Source: a virus. From it: a stretch of 38,221 bases of DNA. This document shows positions 16,046 through 22,977 of the stretch, piece by piece. Position 1 is the stretch's first letter. Each line of letters opens with the position of its first letter. A model generated the notes under the pieces. The model was not told where the DNA came from and searched no databases. It was given only the letters and a program-made list of their open reading frames with translations. The DNA lies in IMG/VR virus record IMGVR_UViG_3300000233_000004, positions 1-38,221 of that record; one strand, given 5' to 3'. A program made the position numbers and the translations under genes.

Positions 16046-16603
16046 ATGACTGAAGAATTTAATCCTATCACCGGACTTGAAGGTGATGATAACATGGGCG
16101 GCCACAAAAATTACGTTTTGTGGATTCCGAAATTTGCGGTTAGCGCCGTTCCCGAATTGAAAGGAAAATCAGCTATCACTACTGAGGCTGATTATGTAAC
16201 TGCTGTTGGTGCATTTACATTCAAAGATGCGGTAAATGGTAAACCTATTTACTTTGAGTGTACCAAAAACAGTGTAAAATACGATGCTCCAAGCCAGGGA
16301 GAAGACGAAGGTCAAAGCTTTGCTCCTCAAGGTGAATTTGGACGTGCCGGCGATAAAGTGGCTTATGCCGCATTTGGTAGAAAATGGAATAACACTCCGG
16401 GCTATTTGGTACTCGAAGACATGGACGGAAAACAATTTATTATCGGACAGCCCGGTCTTGAAGTAAGTTTAAAACCGGAATATGCCGGTGGACAAAAAGC
16501 AGCCGACCGCAGAGGCTACACTGTAAAATTTGCTACCGATTCGGTTGCTCCCAAAATTTACCTTGCCACGCCCATCAATATTGAAGCGATTATTGAAGTC
16601 TAA
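16046..16603 (+). CDS. Structural protein with DNMGG motif, head or head-tail
   Basis: A 185-residue beta-rich protein (GDDNMGGHKNYVLWIPKFAV, YFECTKNSVKYDAPSQGEDE, APQGEFGRAGDKVAYAAFGR, NTPGYLVLEDMDGKQFIIGQ). It follows the capsid gene and shares DNMGG near its N-terminus with the protein at 13073. Position and composition suggest a head decoration, tail-tube or joining protein. I cannot choose between these. Confidence 0.5.
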   Translation: MTEEFNPITGLEGDDNMGGHKNYVLWIPKFAVSAVPELKGKSAITTEADYVTAVGAFTFKDAVNGKPIYFECTKNSVKYDAPSQGEDEGQSFAPQGEFGRAGDKVAYAAFGRKWNNTPGYLVLEDMDGKQFIIGQPGLEVSLKPEYAGGQKAADRRGYTVKFATDSVAPKIYLATPINIEAIIEV

Positions 16604-16621
16604 TATTAAAAGTATCAACGT

Positions 16622-17542
16622 ATGTTGAAAATAATCAGACAATGGCTATCTAAACCATCGGGTAAATACTTCGATGGTTTAGCCATTTTTGCCCAACTGG
16701 CATCGCCACAGATAAAGAATAAATATCTAAACTATTTTTCAGCCCTAAAATCAGAGCCTTCCACAATTGACATTCATTTTACAATGTTAATAAATCAAGT
16801 GGCTAACATTGAACGCAACGTTTCTCTGAATCCGAAAGCCTACGAACATGTAACGCTTACATCCAAAGTAGTTGAAGCCGACGAAGAAACGAAAGCTGTT
16901 ATCGAATCAAAAGAGTTGGAATTGGTAGAGCTTCGTAAACAATTAAAAGAATTGGATGCTGACAAAAGTGATGTAGAAGATGAAAACATAGAACAACAGG
17001 AAACCATTGAAAGCTTAGAGCAGGGCATTCAGACAATGGAAGAAGAATTGGAGACACTCAGAGCCAAACGTGGTATTCAAATTGTGAACTACAATGATTT
17101 GCCTGAAGAGATTCAAAAGCTGTACGACCGTGTTCGTGTAATTACGCCCCTTATGGCTAATATACATGCCGAAATTTCGGTTGAGAAATTGCATCACAAA
17201 ACCCGCGAAAAATTAGTAGCTCAGCTGTATAAGTTGGACGATGAACGCCGCGCAGCTTGGGATGCTATCGACGACTGGAGCGAAGGCAAAAAAACAGAAA
17301 CGCCCATTGTAAAAGAAGCATTGCTTTATTCCGACGATAAAGTAATTGCAGGTGCACAAATGTCCCGCAGGGTAGAATCTTTAAAGGAAAATATAGCCAG
17401 AAGCAAAAAAACTGCCGAAGCTGCTGACCGTGAAGTGATAAAGGAAAATGCTTTGAAACGTGTTGCAGCTTACGAAACTGAGTTGGAAGAATTACTCAAA
17501 CAAATTACCCCAGAACCCGAAAAGGTAAGCGATGTTGAATAA
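16622..17542 (+). CDS. Coiled-coil protein of the head operon
   Basis: A 306-residue protein with a helical N-terminal domain (about 1-80), a long acidic coiled coil (about 85-150, ESKELELVELRKQLKELDAD and IEQQETIESLEQGIQTMEEE) and a second helical half ending in another coiled coil (AADREVIKENALKRVAAYET). No family recognised. Its stop overlaps the PLD-like gene by 11 bases, so they are co-translated. A morphogenesis role is inferred from its place between the capsid and terminase genes. Confidence 0.55.
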   Translation: MLKIIRQWLSKPSGKYFDGLAIFAQLASPQIKNKYLNYFSALKSEPSTIDIHFTMLINQVANIERNVSLNPKAYEHVTLTSKVVEADEETKAVIESKELELVELRKQLKELDADKSDVEDENIEQQETIESLEQGIQTMEEELETLRAKRGIQIVNYNDLPEEIQKLYDRVRVITPLMANIHAEISVEKLHHKTREKLVAQLYKLDDERRAAWDAIDDWSEGKKTETPIVKEALLYSDDKVIAGAQMSRRVESLKENIARSKKTAEAADREVIKENALKRVAAYETELEELLKQITPEPEKVSDVE

Positions 17543-18029
17543 AAGTGAATTTTATCAATTGTTTCCTCGGTTTAATTATGAGGGAATAATTGAACCTTTC
17601 ATGCATAAAGGAGAATGGGCAGTACATGAAGTATTGCCCATTCTGTTAGAGCATATCGATACGGCTGAAGTAATGATTGCTACCTTTAGCATTTCAGAAG
17701 ATAGTTTGAGACCATTGTTTTTCCTTGTCGATGCAGGTAAAATATCCAAACTTACTATGTTACTGGACACAACTGTAAAAAGGCACAAATTAGATATGTT
17801 GCTGTTTGCTTCAAACATTACACAAAATATCCGAATTGAAAGCAACCACGCTAAAGTATTGCTGATAAAAAACGATAAGTATAAGTTTGGTATTGTTGGA
17901 TCAGCAAACTTAAATCAACCCCAACGAGTTGAAGCCGGATTTTATTTTACTGCAGGGAGTCATTTTGATTTTTTTGAAAACCAATTTTATAACTATTTTG
18001 ATACAGCTATACCTTATGACCTTGACTGA
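17532..18029 (+). CDS. PLD-like (HKD-type) domain protein
   Basis: A 165-residue protein with the layout of a single phospholipase-D-like domain: VMIATFSISED strand (48-57), KLTMLLDT (73-80), then NHAKVLLIKND (105-115) with the HxK pair His106 and Lys108, and GIVGSANLN (120-128). The Asp usually four residues after Lys is not at its exact place. The superfamily includes nucleases such as Nuc and BfiI and various non-hydrolytic members that act as dimers. In a head-terminase operon a DNA-processing or packaging-accessory role is possible. It overlaps both neighbours. Confidence 0.65.
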   Translation: MLNKSEFYQLFPRFNYEGIIEPFMHKGEWAVHEVLPILLEHIDTAEVMIATFSISEDSLRPLFFLVDAGKISKLTMLLDTTVKRHKLDMLLFASNITQNIRIESNHAKVLLIKNDKYKFGIVGSANLNQPQRVEAGFYFTAGSHFDFFENQFYNYFDTAIPYDLD

Positions 18030-18297
18030 TGAGCAGATTAAACAGATAGAAGAGATGTCAGCTGTTTTTTTACCGGCTGATGAAATTGCTATTCTACTAA
18101 AGCTCCCTGCCGAAGATAGAGAAACTTTTGTACAAATTACCAAAAACCACAAAGCGGATCCAATTTACAACGCTTTCCATTTCGGCCGACTTTCAACCAA
18201 ATTAGAACTTCGAAAAACTGTAATAAAATTAGCAAAACATGGTTCACCTGCTGCTGAGCCTCTTGCCGAAAAATATATACGTGAACAAATAAGTTAG
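18016..18297 (+). CDS. Small HTH-like protein upstream of terminase
   Basis: 93 residues from ATG 18016 (MTLTDEQIKQIEEMSAVFLP...). The frame is open from 17929, but the internal start overlaps the PLD gene by only 14 bases and gives a natural N-terminus. FLPADEIAILLKLPAEDRET looks like a helix-turn-helix and LSTKLELRKTVIKLAKHGSP resembles a region I know from proteins next to terminases in Bacteroidota phages. It may assist DNA recognition in packaging. Confidence 0.55.
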   Translation: MTLTDEQIKQIEEMSAVFLPADEIAILLKLPAEDRETFVQITKNHKADPIYNAFHFGRLSTKLELRKTVIKLAKHGSPAAEPLAEKYIREQIS

Positions 18298-18301
18298 TGC
18301 T

Positions 18302-18895
18302 ATGGCAAAGGAAGATTTGACAATTTATGACAAAATAGAAAAATGTCTTTTTGAGGATAAAGAAAAAGCTGCTTCGATGTTGACACAAACTGAATTGGCA
18401 GTAAAGGAGAGAATTATGCTTTGTGTAAGTAAAAAACTTTCAGAACCAATGATTTCAGATAAATCATTAGTTAATTTTCTTACTTCAGGTGGCAATGGGA
18501 CTATAGCTTGCATTTCAAGCTCTCAGGCTTATCGCGATGTGGCAGCACTCACTAAAATAGTAGGCAATGTTCAGCTCGCTTCTAAGAATTGGTACAGGTA
18601 TATGATCGTTGAGGGTGCAAAGGAAGGCTATGAAATTGCAAAAACTGCAAAGGATTCAAAAGGCATTGCAGCTTGTTTAGATAAAATAGGTAAGTACACA
18701 AGGGCAGACAAAGATGACAACGATTTCGATTTTAGTCAAATGATTCCGCCAAACATGGAAGTTACCGACGATGTTACAGTTTTGGATGGAATCGAACCTA
18801 TCGAAGATTTAGAAACAGTACGCAATGAGTTCCGTAGCTTATTCAAAAAAGATTTAATGAAACGTTCAGTTATTGTCGAAGTTAATAAACCATGA
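18302..18895 (+). CDS. Terminase small subunit
   Basis: A 197-residue protein. TELAVKERIMLCVSKKLSEP followed by SDKSLVNFLTSGGNG and ISSSQAYRDVAALTKIVGNV, QLASKNWYRYMIVEGAKEGY is the pattern of small terminase subunits in Bacteroidota phages: an HTH-like N-terminus that recognises phage DNA, then an oligomerisation region, then an acidic tail contacting the large subunit. It overlaps the large-subunit gene by four bases (ATGA). Confidence 0.75.
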   Translation: MAKEDLTIYDKIEKCLFEDKEKAASMLTQTELAVKERIMLCVSKKLSEPMISDKSLVNFLTSGGNGTIACISSSQAYRDVAALTKIVGNVQLASKNWYRYMIVEGAKEGYEIAKTAKDSKGIAACLDKIGKYTRADKDDNDFDFSQMIPPNMEVTDDVTVLDGIEPIEDLETVRNEFRSLFKKDLMKRSVIVEVNKP

Positions 18896-20598
18896 ATTTA
18901 GCCACAGATAAACTTCATAAATTCGAAGAGGCTGCAAAACGGTTCTTTAATAAAGCGCAGCGCGATGCCATGTTAATATCGGCGCACGACGAATACATCG
19001 TGGCAAGTCGTGGAACTGGTAAATCCGAAGGTATTGACGCTCGTTTTATTCTCCGAAATATTTGGACGATGCCCGGTTCCACCGGCGCTCTTATTTCTCC
19101 CACTTATGCCAAAGCATGGGGTAATACCTTACCGGCTATCTGTCACGCTCTTTCAAGCTGGGGTTATGTGGAAGGTGTTCACTATTTTGTTGGTCGCCGA
19201 GCTCCTGCAGATAAAAACTTTAAGTTGCCAAAACGTATGCCTTTGCGCGATGCATGGAGTAATTGCTTTCACTTTTGGAACGGTACGATTATGGTGGTGC
19301 TCTCGTTCAATCAGGGAATGTCAGCTAACTCTATGTCCCTCGATTGGATTATTGGACCAGAAGCAAAGTTTTTATCTTACGACAAAATTAAATCAGAGGT
19401 CAATCCCGCTAATCGTGGCAATCGCCAATACTTCGGCGATTGTCCATGGCATCATTCCGTTTTGTACTCCACCGATATGCCGACCTCTAAAATGGGCAAA
19501 TGGATATTGGAAAAGCAAAAAGAGATGGACACGAAGCATATCAATTTTATACGTACGCTTTACAAAGAATTGATACGGTTCAAAATGCAGCCTGAGCAAA
19601 ACGAATACTCAAAGCGCATGATTTCGGAGCTTACAAGAGATTTAGCATTGGCACGCAAACATCAACGTCCTGTTAAACCACAACAGGGTAAAGATTATGA
19701 ATATACGGTGTATTATGCGGAGTATGATATTTTTGATAACCTCGAAGTGGTTGGTAAAGATTTTATATGGCAAATGTACCGCGATAGTCCAGCGTTGATT
19801 TGGCGGACTGCCTTCCTGAATGAGCGATTGTTTCGTGTGCCTAATGGTTTTTATTCCGCTTTGCACGATGACCATTTCTATATGCCAACAGATGTTTCTA
19901 AAAATATGAACGGTGGTCCAGATTGGCGTAAGCTATCAGGTAATGGTTGTATTTCCGATGGCGATTTGACTATGGGTATGCCGCTATATATAGCCTGTGA
20001 TAGTAATGCCGCCATCTCCACGCTTTGTGTTGCACAACCGGATAAGATTACTAATGAAATACGAACCCTAAAATCATTCTATATTAAAACACCAGGCAAG
20101 CTTCAGGACGTGGTTAAAATGTTCTGTGAATATTATTTAGGGAAGTTAAATAAAGAAGTAATTTTCTATTACGACCATACATTCACGTGGACTACCGGTA
20201 ATAACAACGACAGTTATAGAGATACCATTATTTCTGTATTAGAAAAAGCACGCTACAAAGTTACACCTGTGTACATAGGTCAATCACCTGGTCACGACTG
20301 GAAGCATTTACAAATAGATAAAGCATTAAAGGGCGACACGGAATATCTATATCCGAAATTCAACCTAATGAATAATGAGTTCCTGAAGATAGCAATGGAA
20401 CAAACAGGTGTACGTCAAGGAAAGAACGGATTCGAGAAAGATAAAACACCTGAACACTTAGACGATACTCCAGACAATCCGGACGAACACAAAACCCACG
20501 TTACCGATGCATGGGACACTCTCTATATAGGCTGTAACTTCTACTACCACGAGCCTAATCAAGGCTATTATGGAGCTGACTTTATTGGTCAGGATTAA
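18892..20598 (+). CDS. Terminase large subunit
   Basis: A 568-residue packaging motor. The N-terminal ATPase shows an adenine-binding/Walker A region VASRGTGKSEG (37-47), LISPTYAKAWGNT and a Walker B-like MSLDWIIGPEAKF (148-160). The C-terminal RNase H-like nuclease shows acidic residues in YIACDSN (Asp370), VIFYYDHT (Asp428) and HVTDAWDTL near the end. It cuts concatemeric DNA and pumps it into the procapsid through the portal. It is the last gene of the late A operon; the portal gene is 2.6 kb away, which is unusual. Confidence 0.85.
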   Translation: MNLATDKLHKFEEAAKRFFNKAQRDAMLISAHDEYIVASRGTGKSEGIDARFILRNIWTMPGSTGALISPTYAKAWGNTLPAICHALSSWGYVEGVHYFVGRRAPADKNFKLPKRMPLRDAWSNCFHFWNGTIMVVLSFNQGMSANSMSLDWIIGPEAKFLSYDKIKSEVNPANRGNRQYFGDCPWHHSVLYSTDMPTSKMGKWILEKQKEMDTKHINFIRTLYKELIRFKMQPEQNEYSKRMISELTRDLALARKHQRPVKPQQGKDYEYTVYYAEYDIFDNLEVVGKDFIWQMYRDSPALIWRTAFLNERLFRVPNGFYSALHDDHFYMPTDVSKNMNGGPDWRKLSGNGCISDGDLTMGMPLYIACDSNAAISTLCVAQPDKITNEIRTLKSFYIKTPGKLQDVVKMFCEYYLGKLNKEVIFYYDHTFTWTTGNNNDSYRDTIISVLEKARYKVTPVYIGQSPGHDWKHLQIDKALKGDTEYLYPKFNLMNNEFLKIAMEQTGVRQGKNGFEKDKTPEHLDDTPDNPDEHKTHVTDAWDTLYIGCNFYYHEPNQGYYGADFIGQD

Positions 20599-20611
20599 TA
20601 CAAACAATACC

Positions 20612-20695
20612 ATATAATTTGGGAGTTCCCCTTCGGGTCGGGCTTTCCGTTCTTGTATACCTGAATACAGGTATACGCCACTGCAATCCCTAACT
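20612..20695 (+). repeat. Structured repeat element, copy 1
   Basis: It starts with the prefix ATATAATTTGGGAGTT and goes on to CCCCTTCGGGTCGGGCT, a CCC/GGG mini-hairpin, then a GTATACCTG/CAGGTATAC hairpin (20655-20676) and ends ATCCCTAACTC. GAGTT near the start can pair with AACTC at the end. The GGGTCGGGCT...ATCCCTAA frame resembles a repeat I believe is common in Bacteroidota genomes, whose nature I cannot name. Confidence 0.5.
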
Positions 20696-20756
20696 CAAAA
20701 AGCAAGCCCCTGTATTAACACATTGCAAGAGGAAGAGCAACTGCCAATATAAGATA

Positions 20757-20904
20757 ATATAATTTGGGGCTTCCCCTGCGGGTCGGGCTACTTGCACGGC
20801 ATCCGATGTGTAAAGCTATACTAAATAGTCAACGCTTTAACCCATCCCATCTATTTGCACATCCTTACACATCGGCTGACAGAGAGTGCAAGTATCCCTA
20901 AGCT
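20757..20904 (+). repeat. Structured repeat element, copy 2
   Basis: Same prefix (ATATAATTTGGGGCTT, then CCCCTGCGGGTCGGGCT) with a longer branched interior: a 13-bp stem 20785-20797/20886-20898 with one mismatch, an 11-bp stem CCGATGTGTAA (20803-20813)/TTACACATCGG (20865-20875) and an AAATAG/CTATTT stem. The closing GCTT pairs with AAGC (20900-20903), where copy 1 uses GAGTT/AACTC, so the closing stem differs in sequence but keeps pairing. Confidence 0.55.
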
Positions 20905-20946
20905 AGCGTAAAGAGAATGCCGAAATACGTCATTCACTTTACGCTA
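20904..20946. repeat. 16-bp hairpin or cruciform
   Basis: TAGCGTAAAGAGAATG pairs with CATTCACTTTACGCTA with one mismatch around an 11-base loop CCGAAATACGT. A second hairpin (20967-20991, TGTTCGGT/ACCGAACA) has the similar loop CGAAATACA. Confidence 0.55.
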
Positions 20947-21012
20947 AGAGAAAGAATAGAAAACAATGTTCGGTCGAAATACAACCGAACAACGTGTTCT
21001 ATAAAAATATGG

Positions 21013-21113
21013 ACGTACATGCGTACGATAGTTTATAAGGGGCGATGTCCCAATGTAATGTAATATAATCCTAATCGGTCGTACGCACGCGTACGATGCG
21101 TTTATAGGAGGCG
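21013..21113. repeat. Two CGTACG dyads in a repeated unit
   Basis: GCGTACGATAGTTTATAAGG (from 21021) and GCGTACGATGCGTTTATAGG (from 21089) begin a repeated unit that ends in GGGCG or AGGCG. Each is preceded by another CGTAC, forming inverted pairs; the second is TCGTACGC-AC-GCGTACGA. They match the core of the 12.1-12.3 kb array. Confidence 0.5.
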
Positions 21114-21208
21114 TGTTTGTTAATCCTATTAACGTTTGGCATATAACGTGTTTTAAAAAGTTGCGACCGCTACATCCATCGAGGGCGTTGCGTGGTCTTT
21201 CGACGAAT

Positions 21209-21247
21209 AAAGGAAAAATTATATTTTCCTTTAAAACCTTTTTTTTT
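21209..21247 (+). terminator. Terminator-like hairpin after the terminase transcript
   Basis: AAAGGAAAA and TTTTCCTTT form a 9-bp stem around ATTATA; six bases later comes a run of nine T (21239-21247). It could end the head/terminase transcript before the opposing xre gene. Confidence 0.45.
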
Positions 21248-21404
21248 AAGAATCAGAAATGTAGCCGCTTTTTTTGGTTGATTTGATGGGAATAATACGA
21301 TATATTAAGTATTATTAAGAATTGGTTAAAAAACGGCTTTAAATAGTAACTTCTAAATGTTTATATTAATTGAAAAGTGTACCACAATGTAACAAACAAT
21401 AAAA

Positions 21405-21442
21405 TAGCAAGCCCTGAACAAGTGAATGCTCAGGGCTTGCTA
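21405..21442 (-). terminator. Intrinsic terminator of the xre gene
   Basis: TAGCAAGCCCTGA and TCAGGGCTTGCTA form a perfect 13-bp stem with a 12-base loop, 15 bases beyond the xre stop. On the minus strand TTTTATTG follows. Confidence 0.75.
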
Positions 21443-21457
21443 TAATGAGGTGTGTTG

Positions 21458-21697
21458 TTACTCAATCTTTATATTCAAATCATTGCCACAATGGGGACAC
21501 TTAATGTTAGCGTGTTGTCTATGCTCAAAAAGTTCTATTATACCAATGTCCAATGCCTTAGCAATACGCTCAAGCATTTCAACAGTAGTGTTGTTATTGA
21601 TTGCCCTACTTAATGCAGGTGAGCTTATGCCCATTCGTTTAGCTATCTCTTGTACAGATGAGCCTTTATCCTTAATAACTTCTTTAATTTTTAGCAT
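21458..21697 (-). CDS. XRE-family repressor with C-terminal zinc ribbon
   Basis: 79 residues from ATG 21697; the frame is open to 21775, but that would include the promoter and encode a hydrophobic leader unlike this family. Residues 3-60 are an XRE HTH (VQEIAKRMGISSPALSRAIN, NNTTVEMLERIAKALDIGII). The end (IKCPHCGNDLNIKIE) carries a CxxC half zinc knuckle. It is divergent from the antirepressor at 21887, with palindromic and direct-repeat operators between them, so it most likely represses that gene and itself. Confidence 0.75.
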   Translation of the reverse strand: MLKIKEVIKDKGSSVQEIAKRMGISSPALSRAINNNTTVEMLERIAKALDIGIIELFEHRQHANIKCPHCGNDLNIKIE

Positions 21698-21720
21698 ATA
21701 TATTGTTTTATAAGAGAGTG

Positions 21721-21749
21721 CAAATATAATACAAAAGAATATATATTCT
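21721..21749 (-). promoter_or_regulatory. xre promoter with palindromic operator
   Basis: On the minus strand TATATTTG (complement of 21721-21728) is a -7 box. Upstream of it, in the spacer, lies the perfect palindrome AGAATATATATTCT (21736-21749), a natural site for autoregulation. The -33 box is weak. Confidence 0.55.
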
Positions 21750-21813
21750 AATATAATCAGTATAAAATAAATCATTGATTATTATTTAATGATATTTAAC
21801 AATAAAATAAGCA

Positions 21814-21866
21814 TTGTATATTAAAACATATATTATCTTTGCATCATAATATTAAAACATATATTA
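21814..21866 (+). promoter_or_regulatory. Antirepressor promoter with tandem operators
   Basis: TTG at 21814-21816 and TATCTTTG at 21834-21841 form a host-type promoter with a 17-base spacer. ATATTAAAACATATATTA occurs twice, at 21818-21835 and 21849-21866, exactly 31 bases apart (about three helix turns), one copy in the spacer and one just past the start point. This is a good repressor binding arrangement. Confidence 0.6.
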
Positions 21867-21886
21867 ATCTATTTAAAAAGGCAGTT

Positions 21887-22444
21887 ATGAATGAAACAAA
21901 AATTTTAAAGGTAGCAACAGTAAACGATGTTGCAATTCTTATGACGGAGGAAAACTTAGTACCTATCAAGCCAATATGTGAGGCGTTGGGTATTGACTTT
22001 GCCAGTCAATTTACAAAGCTAAAAGAGGATGATTTTTTAAGTTCTACTGTTGTGCTCAGCACAATGGTTGGAGGGGATGGAAAAGAGAGAGAAATGGTAT
22101 GTTTACCCCAAGAATTTATCTTTGGTTGGTTATTTACCATTAACCCTAAAAATGTAAAGGAAGAGGCAAAAGAGGCAGTTGCAAAATATCGCATGGAATG
22201 TTACCGTGCATTGTTCAATTATTTCACTGAGCCTATCCGATTTATGAGCGAACAGACAAAAGCTGCCAACGCTTTAATAGACAAATACCAAAAGGCTCGT
22301 ATTGATTTTCGAGATGCGAAGGCAATAATGGACGATTACTATACACGGTTCAATAAGGTGCGTAAACTTACCATTGAAGAGTGGAGAATAAACAACAGTA
22401 TTTTGGAGTTGGATTTTGAAGCTGTATCCAAAATAGAAGAGTAA
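21887..22444 (+). CDS. Phage antirepressor, P22_AR_N-like
   Basis: 185 residues from ATG 21887, preceded by AAAAGGCAG; the longer frame from 21839 would start inside the promoter. The N-terminal half (LMTEENLVPIKPICEALGID, FASQFTKLKEDDF, REMVCLPQEFIFGWLFTINP) matches the P22 antirepressor N-terminal domain. The C-terminal half is helical. Antirepressors bind and disable phage repressors and promote induction. It is controlled from a promoter facing the XRE gene, so the pair forms a second switch beside the one at 6 kb. Confidence 0.8.
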   Translation: MNETKILKVATVNDVAILMTEENLVPIKPICEALGIDFASQFTKLKEDDFLSSTVVLSTMVGGDGKEREMVCLPQEFIFGWLFTINPKNVKEEAKEAVAKYRMECYRALFNYFTEPIRFMSEQTKAANALIDKYQKARIDFRDAKAIMDDYYTRFNKVRKLTIEEWRINNSILELDFEAVSKIEE

Positions 22445-22455
22445 AAACAAAAATT

Positions 22456-22481
22456 CAGTTGAGGGATCAGCCCCCTAACTG
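22456..22481 (+). terminator. Hairpin after the antirepressor
   Basis: CAGTT-G-AGGG pairs with CCCT-AACTG with one bulged G, 12 bases after the antirepressor stop. An A-run rather than a T-run follows, so its role on the plus strand is uncertain. Confidence 0.35.
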
Positions 22482-22501
22482 GGTTAAAAAAAACTGACCA
22501 C

Positions 22502-22777
22502 ATGACAATCATTAACGGATTAATTATAACTGATGGTTTGGTAGCTGCACTTAAGTTTGAGTGTCTATCTCAAGTTACTGATGAAACAACATTAGATGGC
22601 TTTGAGCAGTGGCTAATGCAAACCAACGATTATTTGTTGGATAGGCTTACTGAATCTTACCCCGACAATATCGACGAATTGAAAGAAATATCGACATTGC
22701 TTACAAACACAAAAGCAATACGCGACATGATACACAGATTGAATGTAGAATTGAAAATTAGCATTAATACTAAATAA
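22502..22777 (+). CDS. Hypothetical helical protein
   Basis: A 91-residue, mainly helical acidic protein (TLDGFEQWLMQTNDYLLDRL, IDELKEISTLLTNTKAIRDM). No family recognised. It follows the antirepressor by 57 bases, is probably on the same transcript, and is closed by a hairpin at 22796-22833. It may be an accessory to the antirepressor. Confidence 0.5.
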   Translation: MTIINGLIITDGLVAALKFECLSQVTDETTLDGFEQWLMQTNDYLLDRLTESYPDNIDELKEISTLLTNTKAIRDMIHRLNVELKISINTK

Positions 22778-22795
22778 ATAATTTTTAAAACAAAC

Positions 22796-22833
22796 AATCG
22801 GCATTACTTTTAATTTTTAATGAAATGCCGATT
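22796..22833 (+). terminator. Hairpin terminator of the antirepressor operon
   Basis: AATCGGCATT and AATGCCGATT form a perfect 10-bp stem with an 18-base AT-rich loop, 18 bases after the preceding stop. The following sequence is AT-rich without a long T-run. Confidence 0.5.
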
Positions 22834-22921
22834 ATTAATTAATATTAAATATATATAGTAAAAATGTAAAGCTATGTTAGAACTTGGAGTATTACTAAAA
22901 ATCAGAAATGAGGCAATGGTT

Positions 22922-22975
22922 TGTCCTTTATAGCCCCTCACTCAGGGGCTATTTTTGTATCTGTAAATTCACAAC
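22922..22975 (+). repeat. 54-base promoter-terminator repeat, copy 1
   Basis: Nearly identical to 28367-28420. It contains late promoter B, and its 19-base spacer is almost wholly taken by a hairpin: ATAGCCCCT (22930-22938), loop CACTC, AGGGGCTAT (22944-22952), then TTTTG, which looks like an intrinsic terminator. Confidence 0.75.
22923..22957 (+). promoter_or_regulatory. Late promoter B (portal operon)
   Basis: GTCCTTTA at 22923-22930, 19 bases, TATTTTTG at 22950-22957. RNA would start near 22961-22964, about 15 bases before the first gene of the portal operon. Confidence 0.7.
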
Positions 22976-22977
22976 GT

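Larger units (their letters stand above)
20599..21457. other. Structured non-coding island after terminase
   Basis: No gene is seen in about 860 bases. From left to right it holds two related structured elements sharing a 33-base prefix (20612-20695 and 20757-20904), a 16-bp hairpin (20904-20946), an 8-bp hairpin (20967-20991), two CGTACG dyads in a repeated unit (21013-21113), a T-rich terminator-like hairpin (21209-21247) and the xre terminator (21405-21442). Candidate functions are a packaging site, an origin or a non-coding RNA. Confidence 0.6.

Noticed and set aside
22874-22933. 19-residue ORF (MLELGVLLKIRNEAMVCPL) running into late promoter B
   Set aside because: It could be a leader peptide, but its end is formed by promoter bases and nothing else supports it.
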